From positions 248,001 to 312,000 of the forward strand of contig CAVRWA010000012.1 of assembly GCA_963724805.1 (NCBI GenBank): a stretch of 64,000 bases of DNA, read 5' to 3'. Shown piece by piece: positions 44,770-54,074 of the stretch. A model generated the notes under the pieces. That model was not told the DNA's origin and ran no database searches. It saw nothing but the letters and a program-made list of their open reading frames with translations. Numbering within the stretch: the first letter of the stretch is position 1; each line of letters opens with the position of its first letter. Source of the stretch: CAVQZA01 sp963724805 (GTDB taxonomy: Bacteria > Actinomycetota > Thermoleophilia > Gaiellales > Gaiellaceae). A program made the translations under genes and the position numbers.

Positions 44770-46260
44770 GTGCCGTCCGCCGCGCTCAGCCAGCAGGAGC
44801 TCGATGCCTTCCGTGGGCGGGCCGACCGGTTCATCGCCACGCTCGACCAGGAGTTCTACGACCACTACGCGGGCCTGAAGGAGTCGTTCGACCTCGCGCC
44901 GATCTACGAGGAGTTCGCCGACCTGACCACGCTCGAGCAGGCGCAGGCGATCGGCGCCGCCGTCGACGGCGACCCGCACGTCCGCGAGCTGTGGCGCTTC
45001 GCCTGCGAGGGCTACCTCGGCAACATCACCAAGTCGCAGGAGGAGCGGATCGGCGAGCTCGAGGCCACGCTCGAGGTGAAGGTGGACGGCGAGACGATCG
45101 GCTTCCGTGACCTGCGCCCCCGGATCGCGAACGAGCCCGACCGCGCCAAACGCGAGCGGCTGGAGCTCGCGCGGAACGAGACGACCGAGGAGCACCTCAC
45201 CCCGATCTACCTCGAGAGCGTCACGCGCACGCAGGAGGGAGTGCGCTCCCTCGGCGCCGACAACAGCCTCGACCTGTACCGGCGCTTCGGCCTCGAGCTC
45301 GACGCGCTCGCTGCGCAGTGCCGCACGCTGCTCGCCGACACCGAGGAGCTGTTCGAGACCACCGCCGACGAGGTGTTCCGCAGGGCCGTAGGGGTGGGTC
45401 TCGCGGAGGCGGAGCGCTGGGACGTCTCGCGGGTGCTCCGCGCGACCGCGTGGGACACCGGCTTCCCCGCCGAGAAGATGCTGCCGGCGCTCGAGTGGAC
45501 GCTGTCCGGGCTGGGGATCGACCTCGGCTCGCAGGCGAACGTCCACCTCGATCTCGAGGACCGCAAGCAGAAATCGCCACGCGCCTTCTGCTCGCCGATC
45601 GAGGTCCCCGGCAAGGTGATGCTCGTGATCAAGCCGATGGGCGGCTTCGACGATTGGCGCGCGCTCTTCCACGAGGCCGGCCACACCGAGCACTTCGCCC
45701 ACACCTCCGCGGGCCTCGCGGTCGAGGAGCGGCGCCTCGGCGACAACGCGGTCACCGAGGGCTGGGCGGCGCTGTTCGAGCACCTCACCTCCGAGCCCGC
45801 CTGGCTCAACCGGCGGCTCGACTTCTCCGACCCGGCCGGGCTCGCCGCGGACTCCGCCGTGCAGCTGCTCTGGATCGCGCGCCGCTACTCGGCGAAGCTC
45901 CTCTACGAGCTCGAGTTCCACGCCGCGGCGGACGTCACGCAGATGCGCTCCCGCTACGTCGAGATCCTCGGCGGCGCGCTCAGGATCGAGCCGAGCCCGA
46001 CGGACTACCTCGCCGACATCGACTCCGGCTTCTACGTCTCGTCCTACCTGCGCTCGTGGGCGTTCGAGGCCCAGCTGCGCGACCACCTGCGCGAGCGCTA
46101 CGGCGACGAGTGGTTCGCGAAGCGCGAGGCCGGCGGGCTCCTGCGCGAGCTGTGGTCGCTCGGCCAGAGCGTGACGGCCGAGGAGCTGTTGAAGGACGTC
46201 ACCGGCGCGACGCTCGACATGGGCTCCGTCGAAGCGCGCGCCCGCGAGCCTCTCGTCTAA
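44770..46260 (+). CDS. M3-family oligoendopeptidase-like metallopeptidase
   Basis: A 496-aa helical metallopeptidase related to M3/oligoendopeptidase F. The zinc motif HEAGH is present in WRALFHEAGHTEHFAH (about residues 298-313), followed by a downstream glutamate in AVTEGWAALFEHLTSE (about 329-344), which would complete HExxH...E. Acidic residues and helical segments fill the rest. It probably degrades peptides in the cytoplasm. A TATCCT box (44758-44763) ends 6 nt before the GTG, so the transcript is probably leaderless. Confidence 0.85.
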   Translation: MPSAALSQQELDAFRGRADRFIATLDQEFYDHYAGLKESFDLAPIYEEFADLTTLEQAQAIGAAVDGDPHVRELWRFACEGYLGNITKSQEERIGELEATLEVKVDGETIGFRDLRPRIANEPDRAKRERLELARNETTEEHLTPIYLESVTRTQEGVRSLGADNSLDLYRRFGLELDALAAQCRTLLADTEELFETTADEVFRRAVGVGLAEAERWDVSRVLRATAWDTGFPAEKMLPALEWTLSGLGIDLGSQANVHLDLEDRKQKSPRAFCSPIEVPGKVMLVIKPMGGFDDWRALFHEAGHTEHFAHTSAGLAVEERRLGDNAVTEGWAALFEHLTSEPAWLNRRLDFSDPAGLAADSAVQLLWIARRYSAKLLYELEFHAAADVTQMRSRYVEILGGALRIEPSPTDYLADIDSGFYVSSYLRSWAFEAQLRDHLRERYGDEWFAKREAGGLLRELWSLGQSVTAEELLKDVTGATLDMGSVEARAREPLV

Positions 46261-46604
46261 GCCACGCGGTTCAGGTCCCGCACCTGGACCATCAGCGCCG
46301 TCATTCCGGTCTCGCTCCCCTTCGAGTGGACCTCGCCGCGACGGATGAAGGCCGCTGCGCCCTCGGGGAGCACGAGGCGCTCGCCGTCGCCTCCGGCGAC
46401 CCACCCGCTCCCGGCCGCTGCGAAGAAGATCTGGCCGAACCCGGCCTCGTGAGGACCGATCTCACCGCCCGGCTCGAAGTGGATCACGTACGCGTGGGCC
46501 TCGCCCGCTCCCTCCGCGAACTCGATTGCCGATGCAAGCCGCACGTCGTACGGCCTGGGGCCGATCCTCTCGGCGGCGCCGAAGGCGAAGCGGACGATCT
46601 CCAT
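46257..46604 (-). CDS. Small cupin-domain protein
   Basis: A 115-aa single cupin. Metal-site residues appear in VIHFEPGGEIGPHEAGFGQIFFAAAGSGWVAGGD (about residues 40-73, motif G-x5-H-x-H-like with H and E/Q) and in the second motif AAFIRRGEVHSKGSETG. It probably binds a metal and an organic acid or sugar. The ATG at 46604 is preferred over 46622 because the family begins near the beta strand MEIVRFAFG. The stop overlaps the end of the M3 gene by 4 nt (convergent). Confidence 0.78.
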   Translation of the reverse strand: MEIVRFAFGAAERIGPRPYDVRLASAIEFAEGAGEAHAYVIHFEPGGEIGPHEAGFGQIFFAAAGSGWVAGGDGERLVLPEGAAAFIRRGEVHSKGSETGMTALMVQVRDLNRVA

Positions 46605-46654
46605 CGGCGGATTCTGGCCCACGCCGGGCCGGCGTGGGCCGTACGATCTTCCCC

Positions 46655-47179
46655 ATGACGACCGTCGTCGCGCTGGGCGAGACGATCGACGGCACCGCCG
46701 CCGAGCAGCTCGCCGACCTGCGCGAGCGGATCGCCGACCTCGCCGACGCTCTCGCCGGCGAGCGCGTGGTCGTGACCTTCGGGATCGGCCCGCAGCTCGA
46801 GACCGAGTTGGTTCGGCAGGAGCAGGGCGTGCCCGAGGCGCCTCGGCTGCCGCTCTACGTCGGCGTCGCGCGGGCGCAGGCCGAGCTCGCCGAGCTCGTC
46901 GCGACCGAGCTCCGGCCCGTCACCGGGCGACCGATTGTCTGCCTCCAGCTCCACGTCCTCGTGGAGCCGGACGGAGGCGCGCCGAGCGCGTTTCGCGGCG
47001 CGCCCGTCGCCGAGCCGCTCGAGCTCGTCGAGCGCGACCAGGTGAGGGCGCTGCTCGACAACGGGGCGATCGTCGTGCTCGGGCCAGGGATCCCCGTCAC
47101 GCGCCGCGGCGAGGGGCTGCGCGGGGTCGACGCGCTCGTCGACGCCTCCCCGCTCCTGCCCGGCCTCGACCGAACTTGA
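46655..47179 (+). CDS. Truncated, degenerate carbamate-kinase-like protein
   Basis: A 174-aa protein that matches the N-terminal half of carbamate kinase: TTVVALGETID (kinase GGNA motif replaced by GETID), VVVTFGIGPQ (VVTHGNGPQ in the enzyme), and AIVVLGPGIPVTRRGEGLRGVDALVDA (about residues 137-163, matching the GGIPV loop). The C-terminal ATP-binding half, about 140 residues in true enzymes, is absent. It is therefore unlikely to be an active kinase and may have another binding role. A TACGAT box lies 7 nt before the ATG. Confidence 0.6.
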   Translation: MTTVVALGETIDGTAAEQLADLRERIADLADALAGERVVVTFGIGPQLETELVRQEQGVPEAPRLPLYVGVARAQAELAELVATELRPVTGRPIVCLQLHVLVEPDGGAPSAFRGAPVAEPLELVERDQVRALLDNGAIVVLGPGIPVTRRGEGLRGVDALVDASPLLPGLDRT

Positions 47180-47204
47180 CAGAAATCCGAGCCACAGGCA
47201 CAGT
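47176..47204 (+). promoter_or_regulatory. Promoter of the ilv leader and operon
   Basis: A perfect -35 TTGACA (47176-47181), a 17-nt spacer and CACAGT (47199-47204) as a weak -10. Transcription would start about 6 nt before the leader-peptide ATG. Confidence 0.55.
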
Positions 47205-47216
47205 CAGAGCTCACCG

Positions 47217-47315
47217 ATGACCGCAACGACCACGACCGCGCGCGCCCTTTCGCTTCCCGGCGTGCTCGCGGCTGCGGTAATCGGGCTCCTGATTGTCGTC
47301 ATTCTCCCCCACTAG
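47217..47315 (+). CDS. Branched-chain leader peptide (ilvL/ivbL-like), 32 aa
   Basis: A 32-aa reading frame just upstream of the ilv operon. It starts with Thr codons (MTATTTTARALSLPG) and ends with the run AAVIGLLIVVILPH, unusually rich in Leu, Ile and Val codons just before the stop. E. coli IlvL and IvbL leader peptides are of the same length and have similar runs. The stop codon lies inside a hairpin (CTCCCCC-ACTA-GGGGGAG, 47304-47321). Ribosome stalling at Leu, Ile or Val codons would therefore control downstream structures. An ordinary small membrane peptide is the alternative. Confidence 0.65.
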   Translation: MTATTTTARALSLPGVLAAAVIGLLIVVILPH

Positions 47316-47402
47316 GGGGAGTACGCGACCACGTGCCTTGAGGGCACATACGCCGACCGAGACGCAGGAGCAGTGCGTCTCCGTACCGAAGGCCTACGAG
47401 AC
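47304..47402 (+). promoter_or_regulatory. Attenuator-like alternative hairpins before the ilv operon
   Basis: Hairpin A is CTCCCCC/GGGGGAG (47304-47321). Hairpin B is GAGACGCA (47359-47366) with TGCGTCTC (47374-47381). GTCTCcGTA (47377-47385) can instead pair with TACGAGAC (47395-47402), so B and this hairpin exclude one another. No long U-run is seen, so attenuation could be transcriptional with weak termination, Rho-dependent, or translational. Confidence 0.5.
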
Positions 47403-47448
47403 AGGAGCACACTGTGGAATCGCCACTTACGAACTTCGAGCAGAACCG

Positions 47449-48384
47449 ATGACCGGCCACGAGCACACGGTCGCCTGCCTGGCGGGCGGCGGAGTCGGCC
47501 CTGAGCTGATGGCCGAGACGAGCCGTGCGCTCGCCGAGGTCTCGCGACTCCACAACTTCCGGCTGGACGAGGTGCACGTGCCCTTCGGCAGCCAGGCCCT
47601 CTCGGCCTCGGGGCACCCGCTGCCGCCGGCCACGCGCGCGGCCTGCCGCGCCGCCGACGCGGTGCTCGTCGCGGGCGGGAAGGAGCCGGCCCTCCACGGC
47701 GTACGGGCCGAGCTCGAGCTCTCCGCCACCGTGATGCGGATCCGCTCGCAGCGGGGCGATCTCGCGATCGTGAGCCCGCTGGACGAGCGCTTCTCGCGCT
47801 GGACGGTCGAGCGCGCCTTCGCACTCGCCCTCGGGCGGCGCGCGCACATCACCTCGATCGGCTCCGGCCTCGCCTGGCGGCTCCTCGTCGACGAGATCGC
47901 GGAGCTGCACCCCGGCATGGAGATCTCGCATCTGACGCTGGCCGAGGCGCTGCCGGACCTCACCGCGGGCACAGGCGGCTTCGACGTGGTGCTGACCGAG
48001 CAGATCTTCGCGGATGCCGTCCACGCGATGGCGAGCTTCGAGCGCGACGACACCCGTGCGGTCGCGGTCGGCGACATCGCCGAGCGGGGGCCGGGCGTCT
48101 TCCGGTCGATCCACGGCCCCGCCGCCGCGATCGCCGGCTTCGGCGTCGCGAACCCGAGCGGGATGCTGCTCGCCGCCTCGCTCCTGCTGGAAGAAGGGCT
48201 CGGCGAGCGGGCCGCAGGGCTGACGCTGTCCGAGAGCGTCGCGAGCGCGCTGCGTGACGGCGCCCGCACCCCCGACATGGTGGGCACCGGCGCCCACGAC
48301 ACGCGCGGCTTCATGGACGCGGTGCTGGCGCGCCTGCCACGCGCCCGTACCGACACGGAGTTCGGCAGGGAGGTGGTCGCATGA
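47449..48384 (+). CDS. Divergent LeuB/isocitrate-dehydrogenase-fold paralogue
   Basis: A 311-aa protein with the isopropylmalate/isocitrate dehydrogenase fold: VACLAGGGVGPELMAETSRAL at the start (GDGIGPE of true LeuB changed to GGGVGPE), VLVAGGKEPA, and SIHGPAAAIAGFGVANPSGMLLAASLLLEEGLGE at the end. The dehydrogenase signature NMFGDILSDLAAAVTGGLG of the LeuB at 59041 is replaced by EQIFADAVHAMASFERDDTRA, and the substrate-binding arginine cluster is altered. It is probably not a normal IPMDH. It overlaps ilvB by 4 nt and so is made with acetolactate synthase. Confidence 0.7.
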   Translation: MTGHEHTVACLAGGGVGPELMAETSRALAEVSRLHNFRLDEVHVPFGSQALSASGHPLPPATRAACRAADAVLVAGGKEPALHGVRAELELSATVMRIRSQRGDLAIVSPLDERFSRWTVERAFALALGRRAHITSIGSGLAWRLLVDEIAELHPGMEISHLTLAEALPDLTAGTGGFDVVLTEQIFADAVHAMASFERDDTRAVAVGDIAERGPGVFRSIHGPAAAIAGFGVANPSGMLLAASLLLEEGLGERAAGLTLSESVASALRDGARTPDMVGTGAHDTRGFMDAVLARLPRARTDTEFGREVVA

Positions 48385-50105
48385 AGATGACCGGCGCCGA
48401 CGCGATTCTGCGCTGCCTCGAGGCCGAGGGCGTCGAGGTGATGTTCGGGATCCCCGGCGGGGCGATCCTGCCGTTGTACGACGCGATGGCGAAGGGGACG
48501 ACCGTGCGCCACGTGCTCGCCCGCCACGAGCAGGGCGCCGGCCACATGGCCGAGGGGTACGCGCGCGCGTCCGGCAAGGTCGGCGTCGCGATCGCCACCT
48601 CGGGCCCCGGCGCGACGAACCTCGTCACCCCGATCGCCGACGCGTGGATGGACTCCACCCCGCTCGTCTGCGTCACCGGCCAGGTGCGCTCGTTCCTGAT
48701 CGGCACCGATGCCTTCCAGGAGTGCGACATCACCGGGATCACGATCCCGATCGTCAAGCACTCGTGGCTCGTGCAGGACGTGCACGAGATCCCACACGTG
48801 CTGAAGGCCGCGTTCCACGTCGCGCGGACGGGCCGCTGCGGGCCGGTGCTCGTCGACGTGCCGCGCGACATCCAGGAGACCGAGTTCGAGTTCAGCTATC
48901 CCGACACCGTCGACCTGCCGGGCTGGAAGCCGCCCAAGCGCGGCCATCCGAAGCAGATCAAGGAGGCGGCAAAGGCGCTCGCGGCCGCGGAGAAGCCCGT
49001 GCTCTACGTCGGCGGCGGCACGCTGAATGCCGACGCCTGCGACGAGCTGCGCGAGCTCGCCGAGACCGGTCGGCTCCCCGTGATCACGACGCTGATGGGC
49101 AAGAGCGCCTTCCCCGAGACCCACGAGCTCTTCTTCGGCTGGCCGGGGATGCACGGCCCCAAGTGGTCGAACTGGGCGATGAACAAGTGCGACCTGCTCG
49201 TGGCCGTCGGGGCCCGCTTCGACGACCGCGTGACGGGCAAGCTCTCGGCGTTCGCGGCCGGCGCCCAGGTGATCCACCTCGACATCGACTCGGCCGAGAT
49301 CTCGAAGCTCCGCCACGCGGACATCCCGGTCGTCGGCCCGCTGAAGCAGGTGCTCGAGGATCTCGCCACCGAGATGCGCGAGCTGCGCGTCGAGGGCCGC
49401 ACCGAGCCGTGGCTGACTCAGATCGCCGAGTGGCGCGAGCAGTTCCCGCTCCGCTACGGCGAAACGAAGCCGGGCGAGATGATGAAGCCACAGCCCGTGC
49501 TCGAGACGCTGCAGGCGCTCACCGCGGGCCGCGACGACGTGGTCTGGACGACGGGCGTCGGCCAGCACCAGATGTGGGCGATGCAGTACCTCCTCTGCGA
49601 CGAGCCGCGCACGTTCATCACCTCGGGCGGGCTCGGCACGATGGGCTACGGGGTCCCGGCCGCGGTCGGCGCGAAGGCGGCGCGGCCCGACGCGACCGTG
49701 ATCTGCGTCGACGGCGACGGCTGCTTTCAGATGACCCAGCAGGAGCTCGCGACCTCGGTGCTCGAAGGACTGCCGATCGTCGTCGTGATCGTCAACAACG
49801 GCTACCTCGGAATGGTGCGACAGTGGCAGGACATGTTCTTCGACGAGCGCTTCTCGCAGATCCACCTCACCCACCAGGTGCCGGACTACGCGGGGCTCGC
49901 GGTCGCGTACGGTGCTGTCGGCTTCACGGTCGACTCGGAGGACGAGCTCGAGAGCGCGCTCGCCGAAGCGATCGCCTGCGGCCGCACCGCGGTCGTGGAC
50001 TGCCGCGTCGACCCGCGCGAGCACTGCTTCCCGATGATCCCCGCCGGCGCGGCCGCGCTCGACCTCGTGGAGTACCCCGACGAGGAGACGGTGGAGTCGC
50101 GATGA
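48381..50105 (+). CDS. ilvB: Acetolactate synthase large subunit
   Basis: Condenses two pyruvates (or pyruvate with 2-ketobutyrate) in Val, Leu and Ile synthesis, using ThDP, Mg and FAD. The 574-aa protein has the catalytic Glu in HEQGAGHMAEGYARASGK (about residues 46-63), SGPGATNLVTPIADAWMDSTPLVCVTGQV, the FAD-binding middle domain (GARFDDRVTGKL), and the ThDP motif GDGCFQMTQQELATSVLEGLPIVVVIVNN (about 448-476). It overlaps ilvN by 4 nt. Confidence 0.97.
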   Translation: MKMTGADAILRCLEAEGVEVMFGIPGGAILPLYDAMAKGTTVRHVLARHEQGAGHMAEGYARASGKVGVAIATSGPGATNLVTPIADAWMDSTPLVCVTGQVRSFLIGTDAFQECDITGITIPIVKHSWLVQDVHEIPHVLKAAFHVARTGRCGPVLVDVPRDIQETEFEFSYPDTVDLPGWKPPKRGHPKQIKEAAKALAAAEKPVLYVGGGTLNADACDELRELAETGRLPVITTLMGKSAFPETHELFFGWPGMHGPKWSNWAMNKCDLLVAVGARFDDRVTGKLSAFAAGAQVIHLDIDSAEISKLRHADIPVVGPLKQVLEDLATEMRELRVEGRTEPWLTQIAEWREQFPLRYGETKPGEMMKPQPVLETLQALTAGRDDVVWTTGVGQHQMWAMQYLLCDEPRTFITSGGLGTMGYGVPAAVGAKAARPDATVICVDGDGCFQMTQQELATSVLEGLPIVVVIVNNGYLGMVRQWQDMFFDERFSQIHLTHQVPDYAGLAVAYGAVGFTVDSEDELESALAEAIACGRTAVVDCRVDPREHCFPMIPAGAAALDLVEYPDEETVESR

Positions 50106-50614
50106 TCCACACCGTGTCCGTCCTGGTCGAGAACAAGCCCGGCGCGCTGATGCGGATCTCGAGCATGTTCGCCCGCCGCGGCTACAACATCGAGAGCCTC
50201 GCCGTCGGCCCGACCGAGCGGCATGACGTCTCGCGCATCGTGCTTCGCGTCGACTGCACGCAGCATTCGCTCGAGCAGATCGAGAAGCAGATGCACAAGC
50301 TCGTCAACGTCCTGCGCGTCAACGAGCTCGAGCCCGACCAGTCTCTCGAGCGCGAGCTGGCGCTGATCAAGGTCGCGGCGCCCCCTGACAAGCGCACCGA
50401 GCTGATGGCGCTCGCCGAGGTGTTCAACGCGAGAGTCGTCGACCTCGGCCCCGACGCGCTCGTGTTCGAGATCGTCGGCCCGGCCGAGGAGCTCGAGGCG
50501 TTCGAGGAGCTCGTCCGCCCGCACGGGATCAAGGAGCTCGCCCGCACTGGCCGCATCGGCCTGCAACGGGCCTCCGCCGGCCGCTCGTCGCGTCGCCAAC
50601 ACGTCCTTTCCTGA
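50102..50614 (+). CDS. ilvN: Acetolactate synthase small (regulatory) subunit
   Basis: The ACT-domain regulatory subunit that activates IlvB and gives it feedback inhibition by valine. The 170-aa protein begins with the ACT domain HTVSVLVENKPGALMRISSMFARRGYNIESLAVGPTE (as NKPGALMRI and RRGYNIESL), then the second domain LALIKVAAPPDKRTELMALAEVFNARVVD and GRIGLQRA at the end. The length is typical. The ATG overlaps the ilvB stop. Confidence 0.96.
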   Translation: MIHTVSVLVENKPGALMRISSMFARRGYNIESLAVGPTERHDVSRIVLRVDCTQHSLEQIEKQMHKLVNVLRVNELEPDQSLERELALIKVAAPPDKRTELMALAEVFNARVVDLGPDALVFEIVGPAEELEAFEELVRPHGIKELARTGRIGLQRASAGRSSRRQHVLS

Positions 50615-50629
50615 GAGGAGCCCAAACGC

Positions 50630-51611
<982 letters not shown>

Positions 51612-51625
<14 letters not shown>

Positions 51626-52919
51626 CGTTCCCGTAGCGCTCTTGGGCTACGGGACGGTCGGCGCCGCGGTCGACCGGCTGCTGCGCGAGCGTGCGGGCGA
51701 CATCGAGCGGGCGACCGGGCACCGGCTCCGCGTCGTGCGCGCACTCGTGCGCGACCCGGCGAAGGAGCGCGGGTTCTCGCCCGAGCCGGGCGTGCTGACG
51801 ACCGATCCGGCCGAGATCCGCGACGACCCGGCGATCGCGCTCGTCGCCGAGGTGATGGGCGGGATCGAGCCCGCGCGGGGCTACGTGCTCGACCTGCTCG
51901 GCGCGGGGAAGCCGGTCGTGTCCTCCAACAAGCAGCTGGTCGCGCGCCACGGAGACGAGCTCTTCGCGGCCGCCTCCGCGAACGGGATCCAGCTCCGCTT
52001 CGAGGCGTCGGTCTGTGCGGCGATCCCCGTGATCAAGCTGCTGCGCGAGGCGCTCGTCGGCGCGAACGTCCACCGGATCCTGGGGATCGTGAACGGCACC
52101 ACCAACTTCATCCTCACGAAGATGGAGGCGGGGGCCGACTACGCGGAGGCGCTCGCCGAGGCGCAGCGGCTCGGCTACGCGGAGGCCGACCCGACCGACG
52201 ATGTGAGCGGCGCCGACGCGGCGGCCAAGATGGCGATCCTCGCCACGGTCGCGTTCGGCGCGCGCGTGCCGATCGGCGACGTCCCCCACTCCGGGATCGA
52301 CACCGTCACGCCGCTCCACGTCGCCGCGGCGCGGGAGCTCGAGATGGTCGTCCGCCTCGTCGGAGCGGCGACGCTGATCGACGACCGCTACGACGTCCGC
52401 GTGCAGCCGGTGTTCGTCGACCGGCACCACCCGCTCGCGGCCGTCGAGGGCGCCTTCAACGCGGTGATGCTGCAGGGCGACGCGATCCGTGAGCTCACGC
52501 TCGAGGGGCCCGGCGCTGGCGGAATGGAGACGGCTTCCGCGGTCGTAGCCGACATGGTCAGCGTGATCGGGACCACCGGCACCGGCTTCCTCCAGAACGA
52601 TCCCTGCTGGCGCACGCTCGAGCGGCTGCCGCCCGGGGAGCTGCGCTCACCGTTCTACGTCCACATCGAGGTCGCCGACCGGCCCGGCGTGCTCGCGCTC
52701 GTCGCGCAGCGGCTCGCGGGGCAGCAGGTCTCGATCGCGCGCCTCGTGCAGCAGCCGCACGCCGACGGCGCCTCGCTCCACATCGTCCTCCACGAGGCGC
52801 CGGTGGGGACGATCGAGGCGGCGCTCGCCGAGATCGCCGGTCTCCCCGAGACGAGGGAGGCGCCGGTCGCGATCCCCGTCATCTCCGACCGCGGCGTCAC
52901 GGAGCTCGGATGGGCGTAG
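51612..52919 (+). CDS. hom: Homoserine dehydrogenase with C-terminal ACT domain
   Basis: Reduces aspartate semialdehyde to homoserine, entry to Thr, Met and Ile. The 435-aa protein has the NAD motif VALLGYGTVGAAVDRLL (about residues 8-24), SNKQLVARHG, the catalytic signature GIVNGTTNFILTKMEAG (about 157-173), DPTDDVSGADAAAKMAILA, and a C-terminal ACT domain beginning HIEVADRPGVLALVAQRLAG (about 352-371), giving allosteric regulation. The GTG start overlaps ilvC by 14 nt, so the Ile/Val and Thr genes form one operon. Confidence 0.96.
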
Positions 52920-53890
52920 GCCTGATCGAGCGCTACCGTGACCGGCTCGCGCTCGCGCCGGGCACACCGGCGGTGTCGCTCGGCGAGGGCTCGACCCCGC
53001 TCCTCCACGTGCCTCGGCTCTCGGCCCGGCTCGGGATCGAGCTCTGGGTCAAGTGGGAGGGCGCAAACCCGACGGGGAGCTTCAAGGACCGCGGGATGTG
53101 CGTCGCGGTCACGCAAGCGCTCGCGGAGGGCGCCGACGCCGTGATCTGCGCGTCCACCGGCAACACGGCCGCCTCGGCAGCGGCATATGCGTCCCGGGCC
53201 GGCCTGAGGGCGATCGTGCTCGAGCCGGAGGGCGCGGTCGCGCTCGGCAAGCTCGCCCAGGCCCGGGCGGCCGGTGCGACGGTGCTCGCGGTGCGAGGCA
53301 GCTTCGACCAGGCGCTCGCCGCCGCACGCGAGCTCGGCCAGCGCGGCACCCACGTCCTCGTCAACTCGGTCAACCCGTACCGGATCGAGGGCCAGAAGAC
53401 CGCAGCGTTCGAGATCGCCGAGGAGCTGGGCCGCGTGCCGGACGTGCTCGCGCTCCCCTACGGCGGCGGCGGCAACACGCGCGCATTCTTCAAGGGCTTC
53501 TCGGAGCTCGGCACGGTGCCACGCTTCCTCCCGTGCCAGTCGGCCCAGCGTGCCACGACGCTCGCCTCTGCGATCAGGATCAGCGAGCCGGCTCACGCCG
53601 AGGAGGTCGCCGAGGCGATCGCCGCCTCGGACGGCACCGTGCTCACCGTCACCGACGAGCAGATCGTGGAGGCGTGGCACCTGCTGGCGCACGAGGAGGG
53701 GATCTTCTGCGAGCCGGCCTCGGCTGCGCCGCTCGCGGGGCTACTCACGGCAGGGCTCCCGCCGGGGACGCAGGTCGTCTGCGTCGTCACCGGGCACGGC
53801 CTCAAGGACACCGAGGCCGTCGACCGGACCGCGCCGCAGCCGGCCACCGTCGACGCCGACCCGGACGCGATCGCAGAGGCCGCGCAGTGA
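52910..53890 (+). CDS. thrC: Threonine synthase
   Basis: Converts O-phosphohomoserine to threonine using PLP. The 326-aa fold-type II enzyme has SLGEGSTPLLHVPRLSARLG near the start, the PLP lysine in NPTGSFKDRGMCVAVTQA (about residues 54-71), STGNTAASAAAYASRAG (about 81-97), YGGGGNTRAFFKGF (about 185-198), and EPASAAPLAGLLTAG near the end. Its length is that of the Mycobacterium-type enzyme without a zinc finger. The ATG overlaps hom by 10 nt. A second, different threonine-synthase-like gene follows at 57399. Confidence 0.94.
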   Translation: MGVGLIERYRDRLALAPGTPAVSLGEGSTPLLHVPRLSARLGIELWVKWEGANPTGSFKDRGMCVAVTQALAEGADAVICASTGNTAASAAAYASRAGLRAIVLEPEGAVALGKLAQARAAGATVLAVRGSFDQALAAARELGQRGTHVLVNSVNPYRIEGQKTAAFEIAEELGRVPDVLALPYGGGGNTRAFFKGFSELGTVPRFLPCQSAQRATTLASAIRISEPAHAEEVAEAIAASDGTVLTVTDEQIVEAWHLLAHEEGIFCEPASAAPLAGLLTAGLPPGTQVVCVVTGHGLKDTEAVDRTAPQPATVDADPDAIAEAAQ

Positions 53891-54074
53891 GCGTTGCAGC
53901 CCCGTCCGGGGGACAGGCGTCGGGACGTGCTCGCAACGGCTATGGCCTCGGGCCGGACGCGCATGTTTCAGCCGCTTGCGCCGGGCCCGACACCTCGAGC
54001 GAGACCACGGGACACGGCCGTGGCAGCCATGCCCGGGGGTCAGGCACTCGGACCTGGCTAGTGGGGCCACGTCC
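53891..54074 (+). other. 184-nt gap inside the operon with imperfect palindromes
   Basis: This stretch between thrC and thrB is long for a block in which other junctions overlap. It holds CGTTGC/GCAACG (53892-53897 and 53933-53938), CCACGG/CCGTGG (54005-54010 and 54018-54023), and GGGGGTCAGGCAC, which is like the GGGGTCAG element of 41792-41913. I see no supported ORF in it. It may be a repeat element or an internal regulatory site. Confidence 0.4.

Noticed and set aside
44350..46404. Long minus-strand frame upstream of the YjbQ gene
   Set aside because: Only the last 134 codons match a protein family; the rest is antisense to the M3 peptidase.
47427..50024. Minus-strand 865-codon ORF opposite ilvB
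   Set aside because: Antisense shadow without domains; ilvB and its neighbour on the plus strand are secure.
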